Positions 8,737 through 17,811 of a stretch of 64,000 bases of DNA are shown here, piece by piece. The notes under the pieces are model-generated. The model was not told the origin of the DNA. It ran no database searches and saw only the letters and a list, made by a program, of their open reading frames with translations. The DNA is from Pseudonocardia sediminis (GTDB taxonomy: Bacteria > Actinomycetota > Actinomycetes > Mycobacteriales > Pseudonocardiaceae), in assembly GCF_004217185.1 (NCBI RefSeq), contig NZ_SHKL01000001.1, forward strand, positions 1,696,001-1,760,000. The letters are read 5' to 3'. Every line of letters starts with the position of its first letter. The stretch's first letter is position 1. Made by a program: the position numbers and the translations under genes.

Positions 8737-8813
8737 GTCCGTCCTCCTCGACGTGTCTGTGCGCACAGTAGGAAGCCCGGGGGTGGGCACGGTCAACGGC
8801 GGGCCGACCCGAA

Positions 8814-8830
8814 TTGAGGGACTCTTGAGG
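8814..8830. promoter_or_regulatory. candidate response-regulator operator, direct repeat TTGAGG-N5-TTGAGG
   Basis: Two identical hexamers TTGAGG at 8814-8819 and 8825-8830 are spaced 11 bp start to start. One helical turn is the usual spacing for OmpR/PhoP-type regulators that bind as head-to-tail dimers. The site sits 24 bp before the -10 of the regulator gene and 78-94 bp upstream of the dctA start, in the only shared control region. Confidence 0.5.
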
Positions 8831-8853
8831 AACGCCGGCGTGCAACGGGTCAC

Positions 8854-8859
8854 TACGGT
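8854..8859 (+). promoter_or_regulatory. -10 element, leaderless response-regulator gene
   Basis: TACGGT lies 6 nt before the GTG start at 8866 and no ribosome-binding site is present, which suggests a leaderless transcript. Confidence 0.55.
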
Positions 8860-8865
8860 GGTCGC

Positions 8866-9522
8866 GTGCGGGTACTGCTGGTCGAGGACGACGACGTGCT
8901 CGGGGACGCCCTCCGGCGCACCCTGACCGCGGCCGGGTACTCCGCGCGCCGGGTCGGCAGCGGCGCCGAGGCCCTCGCCGCGCTGGCCGACGACCCGGAC
9001 GTCGTCCTGCTGGACATGGGCCTGCCCGACCGGGACGGGCTCGGCGTCTGCCGCGAGATCCGGGAGCGCTCCCGGGTGCCGATCCTGGCCATCACTGGAC
9101 GCGGCGACGTCGCCGCCCGGGTGCAGGGACTGCGCAGCGGCGCCGACGACTACCTGGTCAAACCGGTCTCCACCGACGAACTGCTGGCGCGGATCGAGGC
9201 CGTCCTGCGGCGCAGCACCGGGGCCGCGGTGGCCGCCGTCGTCGCCGTCGGGGACGTGGAGGTGGACCTGGACCGCCGGGTCGTCACCGCCGCGGGGGAG
9301 ACCGTCGCGGTGACCCGCAAGGAGTTCGACCTGCTCGCCGCCCTGGCCCGCCGCGAGGGCGCGGTCGTCGAACGCGCCGAGCTGCTCGAACAGGTCTGGG
9401 GCACCGCGGACGCCTCCGCCGCCCGCACGCTGGAGGCGCACGTCGCGTCGCTGCGGTCCAAGCTCGGCGCCCGCGACGTCGTCGCCACCGTCCGGGGCGT
9501 GGGCTACCGGCTGGCGCGCTGA
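8866..9522 (+). CDS. OmpR/PhoP-family response regulator
   Basis: 218 residues: a receiver domain (1-115) with the acidic pocket VEDDD, phospho-acceptor D in LLDMGLPD (near 51), conserved T/S-type ITGRG and lysine in LVKPVS, then a winged-helix Trans_reg_C domain (about 123-216) ending GVGYRLAR. This is an OmpR-type output domain, not the CitB/DcuR type that usually partners a CitA/DcuS kinase. Divergence from dctA and the 11-bp direct repeat between them make dctA the likely target. It is probably leaderless. Confidence 0.93.
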   Translation: MRVLLVEDDDVLGDALRRTLTAAGYSARRVGSGAEALAALADDPDVVLLDMGLPDRDGLGVCREIRERSRVPILAITGRGDVAARVQGLRSGADDYLVKPVSTDELLARIEAVLRRSTGAAVAAVVAVGDVEVDLDRRVVTAAGETVAVTRKEFDLLAALARREGAVVERAELLEQVWGTADASAARTLEAHVASLRSKLGARDVVATVRGVGYRLAR

Positions 9523-9591
9523 CGCACCCGTGCGCGCACGAGGGGTCGGGCCCCGCCTCGGGCCCGGGCGAGGCTGGCAGGATCGTCGTCC

Positions 9592-10491
9592 GTGCCCGCG
9601 TCCCGTACCCCTCCGCCACCGCCCGGACTCGTGATCGTCGACAAGGAGTCGGGGCCGACGTCGCACGACGTCGTGGGGAAGCTGCGCCGGATCATGGGCA
9701 CCCGCAAGGTCGGCCACGCCGGGACGCTGGACCCGATGGCCACCGGCGTGCTGGTGATCGGCGTCGAGCGGGCGACGAAGCTGCTCGGGCACCTCTCGCT
9801 CGACACCAAGGCCTACACCGCGACGATCCGGCTCGGGCGCGTGACCAGCACCGACGACGCCCAGGGGGAGGCCGTCGCCGACGTCGACGCCTCCGCCGTC
9901 GACGAGTCCGCGATCCGCGACGGCATCGCCGCGCTGACCGGCGACATCGAACAGGTGCCCAGCTCGGTCAGTGCCATCAAGATCGACGGCAAGCGCGCCT
10001 ACCAGCGCGTCCGCGAGGGCGAGGAGGTGGAGATCCCGGCCCGCCCGGTCACGGTCTCGGCGTTCGAGCTCGTCGACCTGAGGCGCGGCGACGGCGTCAC
10101 CGACCTCGACGTCGTCGTCGACTGCACCTCGGGCACCTACGTCCGGGCGCTGGCCCGTGACCTCGGCGCCGGGCTCGGGGTCGGCGGGCACCTCACGGCC
10201 CTGCGCCGCACCCGCGTCGGGCCGTTCACCCTCGACCACGCGCGGACCGTCGAACAGCTCGCGGACGCCCCCGGGCTCTCCCTGGACCTCGCCGCCGCGG
10301 TGGCGACGGCGTTCCCGCGCCACGACGTCGACGCCTCGGCCGCGGCCGACGTCGGCTTCGGCAGGTCGCTTCCCGCCGCGGGCCTGACCGGCACCTACGG
10401 GGTCTTCGCCCCGGACGGCCGCGCCGTGGCGCTGATGGCCGACGCGGGCGAGCTCGCCCGCCCCGTCGTCGTCCTGGCCCCGGCGGGCTGA
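9592..10491 (+). CDS. truB: tRNA pseudouridine(55) synthase
   Basis: 299 residues. The TruB catalytic motif HAGTLDPMATGVLVIGV (Asp near residue 44) and the opening PGLVIVDKESGPTSHDVV are clear, as is the later KRAYQRVREGEEVEIPAR segment. It converts U55 to pseudouridine in the T-loop of tRNAs. The C-terminal part (VFAPDGRAVALM) resembles the small PUA-like domain of actinobacterial TruB. GTG 9592 has no clear Shine-Dalgarno; CAGGAT 8 nt upstream may be a -10, so the mRNA may be leaderless. Confidence 0.95.
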   Translation: MPASRTPPPPPGLVIVDKESGPTSHDVVGKLRRIMGTRKVGHAGTLDPMATGVLVIGVERATKLLGHLSLDTKAYTATIRLGRVTSTDDAQGEAVADVDASAVDESAIRDGIAALTGDIEQVPSSVSAIKIDGKRAYQRVREGEEVEIPARPVTVSAFELVDLRRGDGVTDLDVVVDCTSGTYVRALARDLGAGLGVGGHLTALRRTRVGPFTLDHARTVEQLADAPGLSLDLAAAVATAFPRHDVDASAAADVGFGRSLPAAGLTGTYGVFAPDGRAVALMADAGELARPVVVLAPAG

Positions 10492-10529
10492 GCCCGGGGT
10501 GCGCCCGGGCGGGGGGACGCGGGGTTTCG

Positions 10530-10535
10530 TAGGCT
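10530..10535 (+). promoter_or_regulatory. -10 element, leaderless ribF
   Basis: TAGGCT is followed by 7 nt and the GTG start at 10543, without a ribosome-binding site. Confidence 0.55.
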
Positions 10536-10542
10536 CGGGCAC

Positions 10543-11472
10543 GTGCAGCGCTGGCGTGGACTCGAGGCCGTGCCCTCCGGATGGGGGCGGTGCGTGGTCA
10601 CCGTCGGCGTGTTCGACGGCGTGCACCGCGGCCACCGGCAGCTCATCGAGCGCGCCGTGCAGCGCGGACGGGAGAAGGGCCTGCCGATCGTCGTCGTGAC
10701 CTTCGACCCGCACCCGGCCGAGCTCGTCCGCCCCGGCACCCATCCGGCGCGGCTGAGCACCCTGGACCGGCGCGCCCAGCTGATCTCCGAGTGCGGGGCC
10801 GACGTGTTCTGCGTCATCCCGTTCACGCCGCAGCTGGCACGGATGGAACCGGCCGAGTTCGCGCACGAGATCCTCGTCGACCGGCTGCACGCCGCGGCCG
10901 TCGTCGTGGGCAGCAACTTCACGTTCGGCTACCGCGCCGCCGGTGACGTGACGGCGCTGGCCCGGCTGGGGGATCGGTTCGGGTTCACGCTCGAGGCACT
11001 CGACCTGATCAGCGACGACGAGGTCACGTTCTCCTCGACCTACATCCGCTCCTGCATCGACGCCGGCGCGGTCGCCGCGGCCGCCGACGCGCTGGGCCGC
11101 TGGCACCGGGTCGACGGCGTCGTGGTGCACGGGCACAAGCGCGGCCGCGACCTCGGGTTCCCGACCGCGAACGTCGCGTGCCCGCCCTACACCGCCGTTC
11201 CCGCCGACGGCGTGTACGCGGGGTGGTTCGGGATCGGCGACCGCAAGCTCCCGACGGCGGTCTCGGTCGGCACCAACCCGACGTTCTCCGGACGCAACCG
11301 CACGGTCGAGGCCTACGTGCTCGACGTCGACGAGGACTTCTACGGCCACGAGGTCAGCGTGGAGTTCGTGGAGCGCCTGCGCGGCCAGGAGACCTACGAC
11401 GGCCTCGAGCCGCTGATCGCCCAGATGACCGCCGACGTCGAGCAGACCCGGGCGTTGCTGGCGTCGAGCTGA
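10543..11472 (+). CDS. ribF: bifunctional riboflavin kinase / FAD synthetase
   Basis: 309 residues with both RibF domains. The N-terminal nucleotidyltransferase domain has GVFDGVHRGHRQLI (HxGH-type, residues about 22-35) and VVTFDPHPAELVRP. The C-terminal flavokinase domain has GRDLGFPTANVACP, ADGVYAGWF and VSVGTNPTFSG. The enzyme makes FMN and then FAD from riboflavin. It lies downstream of truB, as in other actinobacteria (Rv2786c), with its own likely leaderless promoter. Confidence 0.96.
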   Translation: MQRWRGLEAVPSGWGRCVVTVGVFDGVHRGHRQLIERAVQRGREKGLPIVVVTFDPHPAELVRPGTHPARLSTLDRRAQLISECGADVFCVIPFTPQLARMEPAEFAHEILVDRLHAAAVVVGSNFTFGYRAAGDVTALARLGDRFGFTLEALDLISDDEVTFSSTYIRSCIDAGAVAAAADALGRWHRVDGVVVHGHKRGRDLGFPTANVACPPYTAVPADGVYAGWFGIGDRKLPTAVSVGTNPTFSGRNRTVEAYVLDVDEDFYGHEVSVEFVERLRGQETYDGLEPLIAQMTADVEQTRALLASS

Positions 11473-11572
11473 TCGGGCTCCGGTGCGCGGGAGATCGCGG
11501 GGGATTGAGTGGAAAGACTCTGTCCGCCCCGATCCGGCCCGGATTCCACCTGCCGGGCGCGACGCTCTGTGC

Positions 11573-12094
11573 ATGACCGGCGACCAGCCCGACACCACCG
11601 CCAACCGCGAGCGTCAGCGCGAGCTCTACGGGGCACCGATGTCCGACCGCGTGCACAGGCTGACCGGTGCGCTGGGGGTGACCCAGGCCCGGCTCGCCGC
11701 GACGCTCGGGATGAGCCCGGCGATGCTGTCGCAGCTGGTCAGCGGCCGACGTGTGAAGATCGGCGACCCGGCCGTGCTGACCCGGCTGATGGCGCTCGAC
11801 GAGCGGGTGGCCCGCGGCCCGGTCCCGCCGGAGGAGGTGCCGTCGCTGCTGGAGCAGGCGCACGCGGCGCGGCTGCAGTGGTCGGCCGCGGACGACGCCG
11901 CCCGTCCTCCCGCACCGGCACCGGTGGTCCCGGCGCCGCGCCGCGTCCCGCCCCGGCCTGTCCCGACCGCGGACGACGCGCTGCGCGGCGTGTCCGCCCC
12001 CGCCCGCCTGGTCGCGGCCGCGGCGGCGCTGGCCCCGTCGTTCCCGGAGATCGCCGAGGTGCTCCGCCGCGCCGCGAGCCGGCCCGTGCGGTGA
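11573..12094 (+). CDS. small helix-turn-helix DNA-binding protein
   Basis: 173 residues. An XRE-like HTH is visible around residues 25-60 (LGVTQARLAATLGMSPAMLSQLVSGRRVKIG), after an N-terminal RQRELYGAPM. The rest is a Pro/Ala-rich linker and a C-terminal helix (SFPEIAEVLRRAA). Similar unnamed proteins are common in Pseudonocardiales; the target is unknown. ATG 11573 begins the conserved region but has no ribosome-binding site; an in-frame GTG at 11483 would add 30 unlikely residues. It lies 7 bp before thpR. Confidence 0.7.
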   Translation: MTGDQPDTTANRERQRELYGAPMSDRVHRLTGALGVTQARLAATLGMSPAMLSQLVSGRRVKIGDPAVLTRLMALDERVARGPVPPEEVPSLLEQAHAARLQWSAADDAARPPAPAPVVPAPRRVPPRPVPTADDALRGVSAPARLVAAAAALAPSFPEIAEVLRRAASRPVR

Positions 12095-12101
12095 GCCGCC
12101 C

Positions 12102-12629
12102 GTGAGGCTGTTCACCGCGCTCTGGCCGTCGCCGGAGGTCGTCGCGGCGCTGAGTGCCGACGTCGCCGCGCTCGGCCTCGACGACGACCCCGCATGGCGG
12201 CCCGGCCCCACCGCCCGGTGGCACGTGACGCTGGCCTTCCACGGCGAGGACGAGCCCGGCCGCCGGGCACGGGAGCTCGAGGAGTGGGCCGCCGGGGCGC
12301 CCGCACCGACACTGCGGGTCGCCGGGACCGGCGAGTTCCCCGGCGTGTTCTGGGCCGGTGTCGAGCCCGCGGGCCCCGCCGACGCCGACGCGCTGGCCGC
12401 CCTCGTCACCCTCGCCGGCGGGACACCGGAACGCTTCGTCCCGCACCTGACGCTGGCCCGGGCGGCCCGGCGCCGCGGACGTCGGATCGACGACGCGCCG
12501 GCCCCGCGGGCGGACCTGCCGGCCGGGCCGTGGTGGACGCCGTCGGAGGTGCTGCTGGTGTCGAGTCTCGGGACCCGGTCCGGGCTGGTCTACGAGCCGG
12601 TGCACCGGGTGGCGCTGGGCGGCACCTGA
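12102..12629 (+). CDS. thpR: RNA 2',3'-cyclic phosphodiesterase (2H family)
   Basis: 175 residues with the two HxT motifs of the 2H phosphoesterase superfamily: HVTLAF near residue 42 and HLTLAR near 113. It opens with [17 protein letters not shown], typical of ThpR (formerly 2'-5' RNA ligase LigT). The family opens 2',3'-cyclic phosphate ends of RNA. GTG 12102 begins 8 bp after the HTH gene, so co-transcription is likely. Confidence 0.85.
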   Translation: MRLFTALWPSPEVVAALSADVAALGLDDDPAWRPGPTARWHVTLAFHGEDEPGRRARELEEWAAGAPAPTLRVAGTGEFPGVFWAGVEPAGPADADALAALVTLAGGTPERFVPHLTLARAARRRGRRIDDAPAPRADLPAGPWWTPSEVLLVSSLGTRSGLVYEPVHRVALGGT

Positions 12630-12901
12630 CGTCCGGCGCGGCGTATCCTGGACGGGCGTCCGTAGGAGCATCGTGGCCGGTCGGCGCGGGTCGACGGCCG
12701 GAGTGTCGGACCCCGCTGGTACCGTTCGGTCCGAGTCCGGCTGCAGTTCGTGGTGGCCGAGACCGTCTACCAGCCCGCGGCCCCTGTCCAGCAGGAAGCC
12801 GGGTGTCGCTCCGCTCAGCCTTCGGGATCACCGATCCGGGGCTGGAGCGCATCGAGTCCGGGCACGGCCCCACGGACGTCAACGACGAAGGAGTACCTCG
12901 C
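12630..12901 (+). promoter_or_regulatory. rpsO promoter and leader region
   Basis: 272 bp without a gene. TATCCT at 12644-12649 is a plausible -10; no clear -35 is seen. It would give a leader of about 245 nt ending in AAGGAG before the GTG of rpsO. S15 mRNAs often carry long structured leaders that bind S15 for autoregulation. No fold was modelled here, so that role is inferred. Confidence 0.4.
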
Positions 12902-13171
12902 GTGGCACTGACCACCGAACAGAAGAAGACGACGGTGGACACCTACGGTGTGCACCCCGGGGACACCGGCTCCCCCGAGGCCCAGATCGCGCTGCTCACG
13001 CAGCGGATCATCGGCCTGACCGAGCACCTCAAGGAGCACAAGCACGACCACCACTCGCGGCGCGGACTGCTGCTGCTGGTGGGGCGCCGTCGCCGGCTCC
13101 TCAAGTACCTGCGTTCGGTCGACGTCGCGCGCTACCGCTCGCTGATCGAGCGGCTCGGCCTGCGTCGCTGA
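12902..13171 (+). CDS. rpsO: 30S ribosomal protein S15
   Basis: 89 residues, exactly the usual S15 length. Conserved segments include [25 protein letters not shown]-like [22 protein letters not shown] and RRRLLKYL. S15 binds the 16S central domain early in 30S assembly. GTG 12902 follows AAGGAG at about 9 nt. It is followed by a strong terminator and then pnp, the conserved rpsO-pnp order. Confidence 0.97.
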   Translation: MALTTEQKKTTVDTYGVHPGDTGSPEAQIALLTQRIIGLTEHLKEHKHDHHSRRGLLLLVGRRRRLLKYLRSVDVARYRSLIERLGLRR

Positions 13172-13178
13172 CCCACCC

Positions 13179-13210
13179 GGCCCGGCACCCCTGAGCAGGG
13201 GTGCCGGGCC
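13179..13210 (+). terminator. rpsO terminator
   Basis: A perfect 14-bp stem (GGCCCGGCACCCCT at 13179-13192, complement at 13197-13210) with a 4-nt GAGC loop, 8 nt after the rpsO stop. No T-tract follows. Confidence 0.8.
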
Positions 13211-13248
13211 GCGGCACAACGTCAACGCGGCACAACTTCAACGCGGCA
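13211..13248 (+). repeat. short tandem direct repeat upstream of pnp
   Basis: GCGGCACAACGTCAAC (13211-13226) is repeated at 13227-13242 with one change (T for G) and starts a third time (GCGGCA). It adjoins the rpsO terminator and lies about 170 bp upstream of pnp. Function unknown. Confidence 0.7.
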
Positions 13249-13418
13249 GGACTGCCGCGAGCGGCACCATCGAGTCGGAGAGACGATCCGCCGGTCCTCG
13301 GTAGTGGCCCCCGGGAGTGGGACTCCCGAGGGCTTCGATCGAAGACCGGCCCAGCCGAGGATGTCCCCCGACACGGGGTGGTGCGCATCACCACCGAACG
13401 AGGAGTGACTCCACACTT

Positions 13419-15707
13419 ATGACCGATCCGATCGAGAACGACGGCGTGCACGAGAGCACGGCCGTCATCGACAACGGGTCCCACGGGACCCGCACCGTCC
13501 GGTTCGAGACCGGGCGCTTCGCGCGCCAGGCCGCCGGATCCGTCGTCGCCTACCTGGACGACGAGACCATGCTGCTGTCCGCCACCACGGCGTCGAAGCG
13601 GCCGAAGGACAACCTCGACTTCTTCCCGCTGACGGTCGACGTCGAGGAGCGGATGTACGCCGCGGGTCGCATCCCCGGCTCGTTCTTCCGTCGCGAGGGC
13701 CGTCCGAGCACGGACGCGATCCTCACCTGCCGTCTGATCGACCGCCCGCTGCGCCCGTCGTTCGTCGACGGTCTGCGCAACGAGATCCAGGTCGTCGTGA
13801 CGGTCATGTCGCTGGACCCGAAGGACCCCTACGACGCGCTGGCGATCAACGCCGCGTCGGGTTCCACCCAGCTCGCCGGCCTGCCGTTCTCCGGCCCGGT
13901 CGGTGCCGCCCGCATCGCTCTGATCAGCGACGAGGACGGCTCGAACAGCCAGTGGGTCGCGTTCCCGACCTACGCCCAGCTCGAGCGCGCCGCGTTCGAC
14001 ATGGTCGTGGCCGGTCGCATCGTCGGTGACGACGTCGCGATCATGATGGTCGAGGCCGAGTCCACCGAGAAGACGCTGCAGCTCGTCGAGGACGGCGCCA
14101 CCGCCCCGACCGAGCAGGTCGTCGCGGAGGGCCTCGAGGCCGCCAAGCCGTTCATCAAGAGCCTGTGCGTGGCCCAGCAGCAGCTGGCCGACGCGGCCGC
14201 CAAGCCGACCGGCAACTACCCGGTGTTCCCGGCCTACCAGCCGGACGCGCTGGAGGCCGTCACCGCGGCGGTGTCCGACGAGCTGGCCCAGGTGCTGACC
14301 ATCGCCGGCAAGCAGGAGCGCGAGAACCGGACCGACGAGGTCAAGGCGAGCGTCCTGGAGAAGCTGGGTGCGCAGTTCGAGGGCCGTGAGTCCGAGCTGG
14401 GTGCGGCGTTCAAGTCGTTGAACAAGAAGCTGGTCCGCCAGCGGATCCTGCGCGACCAGGTCCGGATCGACGGCCGTGGCGTCACCGACATCCGGCCGCT
14501 CTCGGCCGAGGTCGAGGTCATCCCGCGGGCGCACGGCTCGGCCCTGTTCGAGCGCGGCGAGACCCAGATCCTGGGCGTCACCACTCTGAACATGCTCCGC
14601 ATGGAGCAGCAGGTCGACTCGCTGGGGCCGGAGACGCGCAAGCGCTACCTGCACCACTACAACTTCCCGCCGTACTCGACCGGTGAGACCGGCCGGGTGG
14701 GCTCGCCCAAGCGCCGCGAGATCGGCCACGGCGCGCTGGCGGAGCGGGCACTCATGCCTGTCCTGCCCACGCGCGAGGAGTTCCCCTACGCGATCCGCCA
14801 GGTCTCCGAGGCGCTCGGGTCCAACGGCTCGACGTCGATGGGTTCGGTCTGTGCCTCGACGATGTCGCTGCTCAACGCCGGTGTCCCGCTCAAGGCGCCG
14901 GTCGCGGGCATCGCGATGGGCCTGGTCTCCGACGAGGTCGACGGCAAGGTCACCTACGTGGCCCTGACCGACATCCTCGGAGCCGAGGACGCCTTCGGCG
15001 ACATGGACTTCAAGGTCGCCGGCACGCCGGAGTTCGTCACGGCGCTGCAGCTCGACACCAAGCTCGACGGGATCCCGTCCGAGGTCCTGGCCGCGGCGCT
15101 GAGCCAGGCCAAGGACGCCCGGATGACGATCCTCGAGGTCATCGGCGAGGCGATCGACTCGCCCGACGAGATGAGCCCCTTCGCCCCGCGGGTCACCGCG
15201 GTGCAGGTGCCCGTCGACAAGATCGGCGAGGTGATCGGGCCGAAGGGCAAGATGATCAACTCGATCACCGAGCAGACCGGCGCGGACATCTCGATCGAGG
15301 ACGACGGCACGATCTACGTCGGTGCCGCCGACGGCCCGTCCGCGGAGGCGGCGATCGGCATGATCAACGCCATCGCCAACCCGCAGCTGCCGAAGATCGG
15401 CGAGCGGTTCCTGGGCACGGTGGTCAAGGCCGCCGCGTTCGGTGCCTTCGTCTCGCTGGTCCCCGGCAAGGACGGCCTCGTCCACATCTCGAAGCTGGGC
15501 AGCGGCAAGCGCATCGGCAAGGTCGAGGATGTCGTCAAGGTCGGCGACAAGCTCCGCGTCGAGGTCACCGACATCGACAACCGGGGCAAGATCAGCCTGA
15601 TCCCGGTCGTCGACGGCGAGACCGCGGACAACGGCAGCAACGGCGACGGCGGCGAGACCAACGGTGCGGTCGAGCCGGAGGCCGTCGAGGCGTCCAACCC
15701 GAGCTGA
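13419..15707 (+). CDS. pnp: polynucleotide phosphorylase / guanosine pentaphosphate synthetase
   Basis: 762 residues with the complete PNPase architecture: two RNase PH-like domains (about 20-150 and 345-560) joined by an alpha domain, a KH domain ([21 protein letters not shown], near 600) and an S1 domain ([20 protein letters not shown], near 660). The tail is Gly/Asn/Glu-rich. The enzyme degrades RNA by phosphorolysis; actinobacterial members are also called GpsI. ATG 13419 opens [12 protein letters not shown] after AGGAG 13 nt upstream; the frame stays open further upstream, but that part does not resemble PNPase. Confidence 0.97.
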   Translation: MTDPIENDGVHESTAVIDNGSHGTRTVRFETGRFARQAAGSVVAYLDDETMLLSATTASKRPKDNLDFFPLTVDVEERMYAAGRIPGSFFRREGRPSTDAILTCRLIDRPLRPSFVDGLRNEIQVVVTVMSLDPKDPYDALAINAASGSTQLAGLPFSGPVGAARIALISDEDGSNSQWVAFPTYAQLERAAFDMVVAGRIVGDDVAIMMVEAESTEKTLQLVEDGATAPTEQVVAEGLEAAKPFIKSLCVAQQQLADAAAKPTGNYPVFPAYQPDALEAVTAAVSDELAQVLTIAGKQERENRTDEVKASVLEKLGAQFEGRESELGAAFKSLNKKLVRQRILRDQVRIDGRGVTDIRPLSAEVEVIPRAHGSALFERGETQILGVTTLNMLRMEQQVDSLGPETRKRYLHHYNFPPYSTGETGRVGSPKRREIGHGALAERALMPVLPTREEFPYAIRQVSEALGSNGSTSMGSVCASTMSLLNAGVPLKAPVAGIAMGLVSDEVDGKVTYVALTDILGAEDAFGDMDFKVAGTPEFVTALQLDTKLDGIPSEVLAAALSQAKDARMTILEVIGEAIDSPDEMSPFAPRVTAVQVPVDKIGEVIGPKGKMINSITEQTGADISIEDDGTIYVGAADGPSAEAAIGMINAIANPQLPKIGERFLGTVVKAAAFGAFVSLVPGKDGLVHISKLGSGKRIGKVEDVVKVGDKLRVEVTDIDNRGKISLIPVVDGETADNGSNGDGGETNGAVEPEAVEASNPS

Positions 15708-15727
15708 CCGATCCCCGAAGGGACGCA

Positions 15728-17149
15728 GTGCACGAGAAGAACGATCCGCCCGCGTCGGCCCGGAACCCCGAGAGGGGCAACGGTGCCGGCGCGGGCGTCG
15801 TGCTGCCCGGGCCCGGTTCGCCCGGTGTCGGCGGCGCACGTGCCGGCGGTCCGGGTGACGCCGACGCGGTCCGCCGCAGCGACCTGCCCGGCGGCGCCCG
15901 GCTGGTCACCGAGACCGTGCCGTGGGTGCGCTCGGTGGCGCTCGGCATCTGGATCGGCATCGGCTCGGTCGACGAGACCGGAGACCAGGCCGGGGCCGCC
16001 CACTACCTGGAGCACCTGCTGTTCAAGGGCACCGGGCGGCGCACCGCGGCCGGGATCGCCGAGGAGATGGACGCGGTCGGCGGCGAGCTGAACGCGTTCA
16101 CCGCGAAGGAACACACCTGCTACTACGCCCACGTCCTCGACGACGACGTGGCGCTGGCGATCGACGTCCTCGCCGACGTCGTCACCGAGGCCGAGCTCGC
16201 GCACACCGACGTCGAGCTCGAGCGCGGCGTCGTGCTCGAGGAGATCTCGATGCGCGACGACGACCCGGAGGACCTGCTCGGCGAGCTGTTCGACGAGACG
16301 CTGTTCGGCGAGCACGCGCTGGGCCGTCCGGTGATCGGGTCCGAGGACTCGATCCGGGGGATGAGCCGCGACACCCTGCACGAGTTCTGGCGCGGCGAGT
16401 ACACGACGCCGCGGATGGTCGTCGCCGCGGCCGGGAACCTCGACCACGACCGCGTCGCCGACCTGGTGTCGCAGGCCCTGGTCGGGGCGTCCGAGCGCAG
16501 CCGCGGGCTGACCGCCGAGCCGCCGCGCACCGGCGGGGGACCGCGCCCGGTCCGGTCGAGCGCGCTGGCCCTGCACCCCGACGAGTCCGAGCAGGCGCAC
16601 CTGATGCTCGGTGTCCCCGGCCCGAGCCGGCACACGCCCGGCCGCGCGGCCCTCGCCGTCCTCAACACCGCACTCGGCGGCGGGCTGAGCTCGCGGCTGT
16701 TCCAGCAGGTCCGCGAGCAGCGCGGGCTGGCCTACCAGGTCTACTCGTCGCAGGTCCGCTACGCCGACGCCGGCAGCCTCGCGGTCTACGCGGGGTGCGC
16801 GCCGGAGCGACTCGGGGAGGTCGTCGCCGTCGTGCGCGACGTGCTCGCCGGCGTCGCCTCCGACGGGCTCACCGAGGCCGAGGTGCTCCGCGCTCAGGGG
16901 GCCCTGCGTGGCGGGCTGGTGCTCGGGCTGGAGGACACGGCGTCGCGGATGAACCGCCTCGGGCGCTCCGAGCTCGACCACGGCCGTCAGCGGAGCCTGT
17001 CCGAGAGCCTCGCGCGGATCGAGGCCGTGACACCGTCCGAGGTCGCGGACCTGGCCGCGGAGCTGCTCACCCAGCCCCTGACGGCCGCGGTCGTCGGCCC
17101 CTACGACGAGATCGACGACCTCCCCGCCGCCCTGCGCGACCTGGCCTGA
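15728..17149 (+). CDS. M16-family zinc metallopeptidase (PepR-like)
   Basis: 473 residues. The inverted zinc motif HYLEH (HxxEH) lies in AGAAHYLEHLLFKGTGRR (near residue 98), with the distal glutamate in LERGVVLEEISMRDD. The C-terminal half holds the R/Y pair region RGLAYQVYSSQ. It belongs to the pitrilysin/MPP-beta family; the equivalent gene follows pnp in M. tuberculosis (Rv2782c). About 60 Gly/Pro-rich N-terminal residues precede the core. GTG 15728 has AAGGGA upstream and starts 20 bp after pnp, so the two are likely co-transcribed. Confidence 0.9.
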   Translation: MHEKNDPPASARNPERGNGAGAGVVLPGPGSPGVGGARAGGPGDADAVRRSDLPGGARLVTETVPWVRSVALGIWIGIGSVDETGDQAGAAHYLEHLLFKGTGRRTAAGIAEEMDAVGGELNAFTAKEHTCYYAHVLDDDVALAIDVLADVVTEAELAHTDVELERGVVLEEISMRDDDPEDLLGELFDETLFGEHALGRPVIGSEDSIRGMSRDTLHEFWRGEYTTPRMVVAAAGNLDHDRVADLVSQALVGASERSRGLTAEPPRTGGGPRPVRSSALALHPDESEQAHLMLGVPGPSRHTPGRAALAVLNTALGGGLSSRLFQQVREQRGLAYQVYSSQVRYADAGSLAVYAGCAPERLGEVVAVVRDVLAGVASDGLTEAEVLRAQGALRGGLVLGLEDTASRMNRLGRSELDHGRQRSLSESLARIEAVTPSEVADLAAELLTQPLTAAVVGPYDEIDDLPAALRDLA

Positions 17150-17175
17150 CTCCCGGCCGCGTTCTCTCCGAACCC

Positions 17176-17243
17176 GATCCGCACCCCTGCCGACGACCCG
17201 CACCTCCTGCAGGGGGTGCGGACGGACGGCAGGCGTGCGGATC
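17176..17243 (+). terminator. large stem-loop after the pnp operon
   Basis: Arms GATCCGCACCCCTGCCG (17176-17192) and its near-complement (17227-17243) pair at 16 of 17 positions. Inside is a second inverted repeat (CCGCACC...GGTGCGG). The nested structure lies 27 bp after the protease gene and about 40 bp before the next promoter. Confidence 0.65.
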
Positions 17244-17282
17244 GTCTCCGCTCGTCCGCGGGGGCGCCGGGCGGAGGATGGA

Positions 17283-17288
17283 TAGGGT
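17283..17288 (+). promoter_or_regulatory. -10 element, leaderless DUF456 gene
   Basis: TAGGGT is 6 nt before the GTG at 17295; no ribosome-binding site is seen. Confidence 0.55.
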
Positions 17289-17294
17289 TGCGGT

Positions 17295-17771
17295 GTGGTG
17301 CTGACCCTTTTGTCCGGTGTGATGATCGCCGTCGGGCTGGCCGGGATCGTTCTCCCGGTGCTGCCCGGTCCGATCCTGATCGTCGGCGGCGTGGCCGTGT
17401 GGGCGGTCCCGCGCGGCGACGAGGTCGGCTGGTGGGTGCTCGGGATCGCGGTGCTCGTGACCGTCGCCGGGCAGGTGGCGAAGTACCTGCTCCCGGGCCG
17501 TCGGCTCAAGGCGTCCGGCGTGCCGACGCGCACGTTGCTGGCCGGGCTGGTGCTGGGCGTCGTCGGGTTCTTCGTCATCCCGGTCGTGGGGCTGTTCCTC
17601 GGCTTCGTGCTCGGGGTGTGGCTCGCCGAGCTGGTGCGCCTGCCCGACGCGGCCACGGCCTGGCGCTCGGCGCGCGAGGCCCTCACCGCCGTCGGCTGGA
17701 GCATCCTGATCGAGCTCGCCGCCGGGCTGGTCGCCACGGCGGTGTGGATCGGCGGCCTCGTCCTGGGATGA
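17295..17771 (+). CDS. DUF456 family membrane protein
   Basis: 158 residues with about four hydrophobic segments and glycine-rich helices (GVMIAVGLAGIVLPVLPG, then LVLGVVGFFVIPVVGLFLGF). The pattern, including LPVLPGPILIVGG near the N-terminus, matches the DUF456 family of small integral membrane proteins, which has no established function. It has its own likely leaderless promoter and is followed 40 bp later by another small membrane-protein gene. Confidence 0.82.
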   Translation: MVLTLLSGVMIAVGLAGIVLPVLPGPILIVGGVAVWAVPRGDEVGWWVLGIAVLVTVAGQVAKYLLPGRRLKASGVPTRTLLAGLVLGVVGFFVIPVVGLFLGFVLGVWLAELVRLPDAATAWRSAREALTAVGWSILIELAAGLVATAVWIGGLVLG

Positions 17772-17811
17772 CCGCCCCCACGCCCGTGCCCGACGACCCT
17801 CGGAGACCTTC

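Noticed and set aside
4861-8817. Very long plus-strand open frame (over 1300 codons) across the kinase and dctA genes
   Set aside because: It is antisense to two well-supported genes, has Gln/Arg/Asp-rich low-complexity translation, and reflects codon bias in high-G+C DNA.
8737-11604. Extension of the dctA frame far upstream on the minus strand
   Set aside because: The extension is antisense to the response regulator, truB and ribF, and AGGAGG marks ATG 8736 as the start.
13317-13418. N-terminal extension of pnp
   Set aside because: The 34 extra residues do not resemble PNPase, and ATG 13419 gives the family N-terminus.
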